A program made the position numbers and the translations under genes. A stretch of 64,000 bases of DNA from positions 112,008,234-112,072,233 of the forward strand of contig OZ035962.1 of NCBI GenBank assembly GCA_964034945.1, given 5' to 3'. The notes below the pieces were generated by a model. The model was not told the DNA's origin and did not search any database. It saw only the letters and a list, made by a program, of their open reading frames with translations. Positions 55,965 through 64,000 of the stretch are shown piece after piece (the first letter of the stretch is position 1; each line of letters opens with the position of its first letter). Source of the stretch: Chrysopilus asiliformis (taxonomy: Eukaryota > Arthropoda > Insecta > Diptera > Rhagionidae).

Positions 55965-57684
55965 ACACAAAATATTATTCAAATACTAAAAAACATAAAT
56001 TTTCATGGCTTTCCGCATTAAAATTTTTTATCATAATTGAATTGGGGGATTTTGATGCGAATAATGTGAACATAATCGCTTGGAAATTAGACATTATTCT
56101 TTAAAGTGTTTTATTGTCATGTAGAAAAAAATTCTTCATTCATATGAGAAGTGATTTTTTCTGTATTAAAAAAACTCACACAAATTCGGACTTGAGAGAG
56201 GCAATTTTTAGCATTGAATTTTCTTTTTTCCCCTTGCATCGTCGCTCCCTTTTAAGGAAATTGCCAAAGAAAAGTTTGCTTTATTGTCATATTTCAGCAT
56301 ATATCCTCGTCTGCCCCTGGTCGATATTTTATGCATTCGACATAAAAATTTATGTTTCACAGGGAGAATTTATGTATGGGGAGTACTTTCCTTGAACGTT
56401 TATGAATGCCGAAAACGATATTGCAGTATGTTTACACACGTAGTAAAATCTTCTTATCAAAAAAATCATATATGTATGTAAGGTTTTATGTATATAAACA
56501 TAAAAGCACATGAAAAACATTACAGCTCTTATTTAGTTACTAAACTCTTTTGGCTGCTATAGTAAAAGTTTTCAACTTTCATTAGTAGTTGATGCAAATA
56601 ACTTCTGTTGCTGACTGCCATTTTAATGAAATTTGAAAATTCCATTGGAAAGAAAACTTTAATAAAATATCCCTTGAAGCCAATTTCAATCACTTTCAAA
56701 TAATTTGGAAAAATAACTCAATTTATAGGGGGAAAATTGTTTTTGCATTTTATTTCAATGTGCGAAATAACAAAATTGAACAACTGAAGTTGTGCACAAG
56801 GCGGAAAAATTCTTTTTGGTTATAAATGTTTTGGCGCAGTAGATGAAATTATAGGGGTGGCAAACTAGAAAAATAAAAAAAATATATATCGTGCACTTGG
56901 AACAAATATATTTTACTAATGGCATACAGATAGCGTGTATAATAGCTGCAGAATAAATGAAACGGGGGGGTTGGTTGATTGTGATACCGCGTTTTTTCTT
57001 TTTACTGGGGAAGATGGTTTTAACATTCACAGATAAATATGGAATTGATGGCGAAGTGGAGGGGTAAAGGGAAAAAATGAAAAGGATGGATGGTTATTGT
57101 GATTTTGGCACGCAGGTATATTCTTGGTACAAGAGTTACCTATAAATTTTATATAACATCATTTGCATAATGATAAAGTGTTTTCTTCCTATTTACATTT
57201 ATTCAAAATTATGTTTAGCACGAAAATGGTTAAGAATTTCATTATGAAATCATAAGTAGGTACGTATAGCAAACAGAAACAAATTGTAGCAACAATCAAC
57301 ATGAAAATGGAATTGGCATAAGTAACAGAAACAACACAACAATCGGTGTCTTTCTTAAGTACAACGAAAAAAAAAATGTTGAAACGAAATACCTTAAACA
57401 TGTTCATTTTAATTTAAGGCACTACTTTTCGAATATATTTCAATCCATGTTAGCACAGTAGCCAACCAAAACAAATTTGTTATTTATGGAATTAATTTAC
57501 TGGCAGAGATTATCAGGCGGTTCCCAGCAAGAATAATTTCATTGTTGGAAAAATAACCTGTAGACTTAAAAATTATTTAAAAAATTGATTTTTTTAAGGT
57601 TAAGTTTCATAATCATATTTTGATATCACATTTAGAAAGAAGACTGACGTGCATAAAATTACAGTAACCAAGTACGAGGAATCC
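55965..57684. other. AT-rich spacer, nothing recognised
   Basis: Frames at 56114-57030 are Phe/Ile/Lys-rich and AT-driven. No gene is supportable. Confidence 0.45.
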
Positions 57685-57969
57685 GCACTCAGAAAAATTG
57701 AGGCTAACTCGACGACCTACATACGGCGTAATTGGCCTCGGGCAGGCGCGCGTTCGCCTGCATGTGGGCAAGTAAAACTGAGTTGACTTGTGGTCGGAGA
57801 AATTCTGAAATTAAGCCACCAGCAGGTGAAGTAGGGCATTGGGAGCTGCACGAGTTGACCTTAGATAGGCATTTCGAGGATGTAATGTCATGTCATGGAA
57901 ACCTCTGTCAGCCAGCTAGCGGTCAGAGTTAACCTGACAAAAAGTTGACCTGGACATTTTTCTGAGTGT
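57685..57969 (+). mobile_element. CTCAG-type MITE, 285-bp non-inverted form
   Basis: The termini are CACTCAGAAAAATT and the complement of ACACTCAGAAAAATG. It keeps the original right half (ggcatttcgaggatgtaatg, then cagccagctagcggtcagag) but lacks the 20-base segment of the 305-bp copies, making it a structural intermediate. Confidence 0.85.
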
Positions 57970-58119
57970 AAAATGCATGAAAGATAGAAATTATAAAAAG
58001 GTGCGCTGCAGTCAAAAACTTCTGAATGCTCACCAGGAATTTATTTACAAATTTCGGCTACTTGGCAGGTGTAGAAAGACTTCTATTAGTTCTTTTTAGT
58101 TCTGGAGACGTCGATAGGT

Positions 58120-58393
58120 ACACTCAGAAAAATGGAGGCTAACTCGACGACCTACATACGGCGTAATTGGCCTCGGGCAGGCGCGCGCTCGCCTGCATGT
58201 GGGCAAGTAAAACTGAGTTGACCTGTGGTCAGAGAAATTCTGAAATTAAGCCACCAGCAGGTGAAGTAGGGCATTGGGAGCTGCACGAGTTGACCTTAGA
58301 TAGGTTAACTCTGACCGCTAGCTGGCTTACAGACACCTCTGTAAGGTCAGAGTTAACCTGACAAAAAGTTGACCTGGACATTTTTCTGAGTGC
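58120..58393 (+). mobile_element. CTCAG-type MITE, 274-bp inverted form
   Basis: Starts 150 bases after the previous MITE in the same orientation, but carries the inverted right half. The last base of the terminal repeat is changed (GAGTGC). Confidence 0.85.
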
Positions 58394-61300
58394 GTGTTTT
58401 TAAATCCACTTAATTTTACACACAGTATTTTGGTATAATTATTACTAAAATACTGTCAAATTAGGGAATATTTGTTTTCTCTTGAAACCATTTCAATTCA
58501 AATATTGCTCTCTCTATTTCATAGTAAAAATTATCTGGGGAAAAAACAAACATAATATTACTAAAACAGTTTGTTTTAATTACAAAAAAAAATGTACCGC
58601 AGGCCAAAAAATGTACTTTGGAGCAACCAAAAAATGTACCGCAGGCCAAAAAATGTACTTTGGGGGAGGTTCCTTGAAATTCAAATAAAAAAAATTGAAA
58701 AAATTTGAGTGTACTGTATTTATCAAAAGATTGAATGAGTGGATGACGTATTAATTTAACTCTCCCAAATAGCATCGAAAAGCACGGGCACATAAGATTT
58801 GATCTTTGCGACTTAAAAACGCAGCAATTTACGCAATCGGGGTAAAAGATTTAGGCATATAATTCACATCCGCGTACAAGAGGCGTAAGAAGTGACGAGA
58901 ACGACACACTGATTAATAATGTGTCTGCAAAGCCACAATTGCTATAATGGAAAAATTGATGATCGACGGTTCATCTTTTGGGTCAATATTCGCTTAAAGA
59001 AAATCCTGTACCGATAGAGCGGCATTTGACGGTTGTCGGGTCGATACAGTGATTATCTATGGAACATGAATGTCAGTTTCACTTTGAAACATCTTAAATT
59101 ACTCTGAAAGTAAACAAAATGTGTAAATACAATATTGGGTTGTCAACCATAATAAAATATTCCCCATAAAAGAAGATTAAAATCCCCCTAAAACCCTTTT
59201 AAATACTCTAGGACATTTCCTCCAACTAAAAACATATAATCATCGTCAAACTAACAAACTGGGCGCTGGTTTCTAAGTACGTCTGTAGCAAGTCAACTTT
59301 TCAATTTTCATTTTTCTAACACGGAAATGCAGGCGGCGCTATTTTTTAAGTACAGACGTCCTCCGTGTCAGAAAATTGAACCACAAAATATCACACTAAT
59401 TATGTTTACTTCAATATTAGTTTTTTTCGCCCCTAAAAAATACCTAAGGAAATTTGCCACCCTAAATCCACCCCATTTCAGATATTTTCCCCTAAATTTA
59501 GGGTTAAACTCCAAGTTAGCAGATATATACCTAGTTTGTAGTTGATAAAAAATTTACAATTTATCGATTGTCCTCCTTGCACGTATTTGATTGGTTTTGT
59601 TTGTTAGCTCTCACGTAAAATCAAAAACTACTTCAAAGTCTGAACGAAATTGTCTCCAAATGTGTTCTACGTAACTTTACAAAAGCATAAAACTTAACCT
59701 ACTGAAAACTTCAGCCTCACAATAATATAAGCAGTCGACATGTGTCTCTATTTCCGATATGTTGATTCAAACATGTTTACGGTACTAAATGTTGAACGAC
59801 AAAAAATGATTCTCTTCTGATTTGTTGACCAACTTAGTGTGTAAGAGATGAAGAGAAATGGGGAAAAAACTAAGCATACGCTGAATTGAGCTGAATTATG
59901 TAAAAATGATGCTGGAGTTTATGGTAATTTTCGTTTAAAGAGAGAAAAACATAATTCTGCTGACACGACACAGAAAGGTTCTTCGATTTTATGTTCGAGT
60001 ATACGTTGCCGATCCTTACCTTTTTTATTAACAACTATTTATGATTTGAAATAAGGCAGGTCAGGTGGATTGATCAATGATTAAACTGTCTTTCACTGGC
60101 AATACGTTGAAGCTTTTCCAGTTTTTTTTATGGTTTGTGCGCCAGAAAAAAAGTCTTGCATTTGAGATAGTTGATTGATTCGTGTTGAGTGACATTAAAA
60201 TTGAATTTTTTTTAAATGATGGTACTATTGCTTTCAGGAAATCCTCATTTAATCCTCACGAATTTTAAAAACATGTTTCTTGACCGGAAATTCACCTTAA
60301 TTTAAATAAAGCATAAAAATATTCTGGTCGAAATTAGATTCAGTTTTTTATTAGATCACAAATAAAATGCAATTATTGAAATATGAAATTGAATAAATTC
60401 ATTAAATTTTTGCAAGAAAAATTTGTTTGTCGAAATTCTTTGCTATTTTTTGTTTGAATAAATCAATGACAAACATAAATAAATATGCTTTGTTGGTGAG
60501 ATTTTTTACCAAGATATTTATTTGGGTCTAATATTATATCCGTATAAAATCACACAAAATTATATGCCATTAAGTCTTTAGAAAAAAAATCAATCGATTT
60601 CAGAATTTATTGAATGAATTTTTGTTGCTTGAATTAATATATCAAATAATTGATGCAATTGATGGCATTTTCGCGCATCAATAATGTTTGTCTTAATTTT
60701 TAAAAATTGCCATCCATCATTTTATTTATTCATTGATACAATTGATATTTATGAGAATGACTGTGGAAAATAACAATAAATTTTCATTGGCGATTTAAAA
60801 GACAAAAAATATTTTTGATTTATTTAAATGAATTATTGGATTTTCATCCACATTTAACAAAAATTGTTTTTCTTTTGAATTTAGTTCATATACGACCGAA
60901 TTGGACATTTTCAACTTTTAATAAAAATGTTAGCGATTCACTTTGGCAAGTCATTTGAAAATTTGAGTGAAAGTTTTTTTTTTTGAATTTTCGTTTAATT
61001 AGAATATTTTATGGTTGTTATTATTTTTAGGCTTTATATGTAAAATCATTGGAACGTGTGTGTCTCATCACAGTGAAACGACTCAACCGATTGACTTCAT
61101 ATTCACAGCATTATGTCAGTTAGGTTGCGAGAATGGTTTGTAGTTAGGTGTTGTCACTGTAGCGACTCCCCTTTTAACCTCTCGCCTGCTACTTTCTGAA
61201 CCCCTAAAGCGATTTGAATACGGTTTTCAGTATTAGGCAGATCAATCGGAAAAGAAAATTTTCGTCAACTCAAACCACTCCCCTCTATATGATGCGATCT

Positions 61301-61576
61301 CCTTTTTTGATATATCCTAAACTACTAAATAAACTACTGAATGTATTTAGAGTTGGACAGGCCGACCGTCAAGGAAAATTTTCGCTCACTCAAATCACTC
61401 CTATATGCTGCGAACCCCCTCTTCAGCTATCTCCGAAATTATTGTATGGATTTTCAACATATGTGCAAAATGAAGGCAAAAACCTTAAGAAGATTGCAAA
61501 AACCTTTTTTTCCATCTGCTTGGAAGAAAGGGAACGGGCGACCTATTACTAGAGCAGTACCGGGTACTTGCAATCT
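58394..61576. other. AT-rich spacer with short repeats
   Basis: A degenerate direct repeat of about 100 bases is visible at 61237-61335 and 61357-61450 (gaaaattttcgtcaactcaaa and gaaaattttcgctcactcaaa), inside a repeat-like stretch that starts near 61060 with acgactcaaccgattgac. No gene is supportable. Confidence 0.45.
58585..58662 (+). repeat. 42-bp tandem duplication
   Basis: The block atgtaccgcaggccaaaaaa followed by tgtactttgg occurs twice, 42 bases apart. Confidence 0.85.
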
Positions 61577-61850
61577 ACACTCAGAAAAATGGAGGCTAAC
61601 TCGACGACCTACATACGGCGTAATTGGCCTCGGGCAGGCGCGCGTTCGCCTGCATGTGGGCAAGTAAAACTGAGTTGACCTGTGGTCGGAGAAATTCTGA
61701 AATTAAGCCACCAGCAGGTGAAGTAGGGCATTGGGAGCTGCACGAGTTGACCTTAGATAGGTTAACTCTGACCGCTAGCTGGCTTACAGAAACCTCTGTA
61801 AGGTCAGAGTTAACCTGACAAAAAGTTGACCTGGACATTTTACTGAGTGT
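61577..61850 (+). mobile_element. CTCAG-type MITE, 274-bp inverted form
   Basis: Nearly identical to 43556-43829, with one change in the right terminus (ttactgagtgt). Overlapping frames on both strands are shared by all copies and are by-products. Confidence 0.9.
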
Positions 61851-64000
61851 AGTTTATTTATGAAATTGACGATTCTATAAGAACATTTTTTGAGGTTTTT
61901 AAGGTTAAATGTCATGCCATTTTTGGAAAAACATATGCGTGATTCCATGTCAAACGAACAAATAAAAAAAAAGATTTTTGTCTCGGATTTCTTTCAAATT
62001 TGAATCTCATGCACAGGAAAATTTTTAGTGGTTGTGTTTGTTTACTATATGCAAAATTGAAATGGAAAATTCACTGAAATTTCCGTCACTTACCAGCAGT
62101 GTAAATGAGCTTTAGACTAGTTGACATTCATGAGCGGTGGACGTTTTTTAATTACTGTTTTTAGGATTTCTAAATCTTGAAAACTACAAAATACATCACT
62201 TTAATTTGACAAATTTACATGGATTTGTTTATTTATTTTCAAAAAAATGCAAAAACATAATCATAAATATTTCAAATCCCGGATTTATAAACTGGACGAT
62301 AAAAAATTACCCATTGACAGATGAATTTTAAAAGATTCGTATTTTAATTGGTTCTGGTTTATCCAATCTACCACAAAATAGCACGCAACCATAATCCCCT
62401 AGCATTCATTTTAGATAACATAACAAAAATTAAAAAAAAAAAACAGAATTATGTTCTTTGGTTTGTCGGATATGATTAAGGCGACAAAAACATCAACCAT
62501 GTGTGATATTTCGAAATCATGATGAGGAAAGATTTTCCTTTCGGACTTTTCTTTATCGTTCGTCCGGGAAAATAAACAAAAGCACTGAAGTTTGTTAAGA
62601 TGTGTGAAATTGATTCCATTAGGTTGCGCTTTTCAAACGCTTTCCAAACATAACGAACCGATTTTTGATGATCGTCGGCAGGTTATTGTTTGAAACTAAT
62701 CAACATATTTTCATAGATTTCTCCATTTCTACATCGGAGTTTCGTTAGAATTCATGATTAAAGTTTGTTGATTCTACAATTAGCTGACTACAGAAATAGC
62801 AAATCGGTGTTATTTTGTTTATACGATGATATGCGACAATATTGTCCAATCGAAAATTAGGCAGCAAATTAAGTGAGAAGCATCCAAAGAACGTCGATGA
62901 CAATTTTTCTTGCCTTGTGTGAAATTTTGGTATTTTTGGAAATTTTTAAAACAAATATTCTGTTTGGACACTAGCAATGGTGGCAATAAGAATGCCATTC
63001 GACACCTTTGAAAAGCAAATATTTTTACGATAGTGAGGAGTCGTGGATGGGAATAGCAATGGTGGATAATGCTATGATAGTCGTATGGAAAAATGTTTCT
63101 TTAATACCAACAGAAAAAAAAGAAGAAAACTCAAAATATGTTGGCCGTAAATCCGTTATGCTCGTATTATGGGTCACTTTATTGCACTTTCTGTCGTTTG
63201 ATTTCAGACACTTCGTTCCGTCTGTGGGTGTTTGATACAAGCGAAACAGGCGATGCAACTCACTTACATGTGTTTGCTATAAAATCCAACGAAAAATTAT
63301 CTTAAAAATTTTTACAAAAACATCAGAATGGTTTCAACGTTGCGTTTGACCGCACAATCCCATAAAGAAGTTTGTCCCAGCATAAGAAAAGATTCTTTTA
63401 TCCGTCAGCGTCTTCATTCGGGTTTCAGAGAAACAACTGAAATCAGTTTTTACTCTTTGGTGTTGATATTTTAAAATTTTATCGCACAAGCATTTTATGC
63501 GTTTTAGAAAGTGTAGATTAGATAGCGGATAAAATAAAGGCCAAAACTATAGCAAAATGTTGAATAAAGTTTACTCGGATATCTGTTTAAGACTCGATAA
63601 AATTATTGAGTTTATCTTTTTCGTAAACAATTCATTGAAATCATATATCACTGGCACATGCCATGTCACGTCGTATTTATTGTCTGGAAAATCAGAGAGA
63701 AAAAAATCTTATCTATTATTTTCATCTGTTATAATCTAACTATGGTGTATATTGAGAAATCGATTCCTACCACATTTAGGTCCATCATATCGATTTCTTT
63801 TACTGTATTAAATTTTCGTATCTTTGTTTGATTTGTCATAAGGTGAAGTTACTTTTTTCCAACATATTTATTCAGATTTTTTTTCGAGTGCTTGAGGCGT
63901 CTGAATATTAGGGGGACGGGGACGTGCGGTATCGTGACGGTGGGAGTAAATTCCATTCAGAAATCGTAAAAATTTTCAAAGCGGAAGGGAAGAGGTGACT
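61851..64000. other. AT-rich spacer, nothing recognised
   Basis: The overlapping frames at 63008-63258 on opposite strands have no recognised similarity. No shared repeat is seen. Confidence 0.45.

Noticed and set aside
61596..61838. 80-codon minus and 64-codon plus frames repeated in several MITE copies
   Set aside because: They lie wholly within the CTCAG MITE on both strands and encode no known domain. They reflect the MITE's lower stop density.

Overview
This is an AT-rich eukaryotic window with almost no host coding sequence. It is packed with transposable elements: a complete LTR retrotransposon, DNA-transposon MITEs (hAT, pogo/Tigger-like, PIF/Harbinger-like and unclassified families), Helitron-like elements and (GTCY)n-microsatellite repeats. 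This repertoire, with a gypsy-class element primed by a tRNA-Lys of the insect type, points to an insect, most likely a dipteran. That is an inference from repeat types, not a species identification. No rRNA, tRNA, CRISPR array or bacterial operon was seen. Apart from the retrotransposon ORFs, no open frame could be tied to a known host protein, so the window looks intergenic or intronic.

Layout. 1-11220 is mostly unique AT-rich DNA. It holds a 934-bp element with repeated GTGGTCCAC motifs (3611-4544), a nested palindromic element in an old hAT-like remnant (8945-9660) and a microsatellite-bearing repeat (9735-10035). 11221-15263 is a recent direct tandem duplication of about 2.02 kb that copied two MITEs. 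16556-17471 is the inverted second copy of the 934-bp element. 18881-30009 is an 11.1-kb Ty3/gypsy retrotransposon on the minus strand. It has 2449-bp LTRs that are essentially identical, a 4-bp ACCC target duplication, intact gag and pol, and a tRNA-Lys primer-binding site. 30485-31241 is a hAT-type element with an 8-bp target duplication. 33.8-64 kb is a mosaic of Helitron-like elements (33832, 37198, 53179), an 83-bp pogo-like MITE (38146), (GTCY)n repeats (37718, 40480, 45518), seven full or near-full copies of a 274-305-bp MITE plus two diverged ones, and low-complexity tracts.

How the genes work together. In the retrotransposon, gag (632 codons) and pol (1098 codons; protease, reverse transcriptase, RNase H, integrase) are joined by a stop/start overlap, TAATG. 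There is no env frame on the sense strand. The most unusual signal lies on the opposite strand at the 3' end of the element. The LTR carries an ordered series of splice-donor and splice-acceptor-like sites with exon-sized open segments. The last two join in phase across the LTR/internal boundary and give a 56-codon frame, which stops shortly before an AATAAA and just short of the pol stop codon. This suggests a small spliced gene convergent to gag-pol. It also occupies the place where the polypurine tract is expected, and no canonical tract is visible there. This reading was made by eye and needs transcript data.
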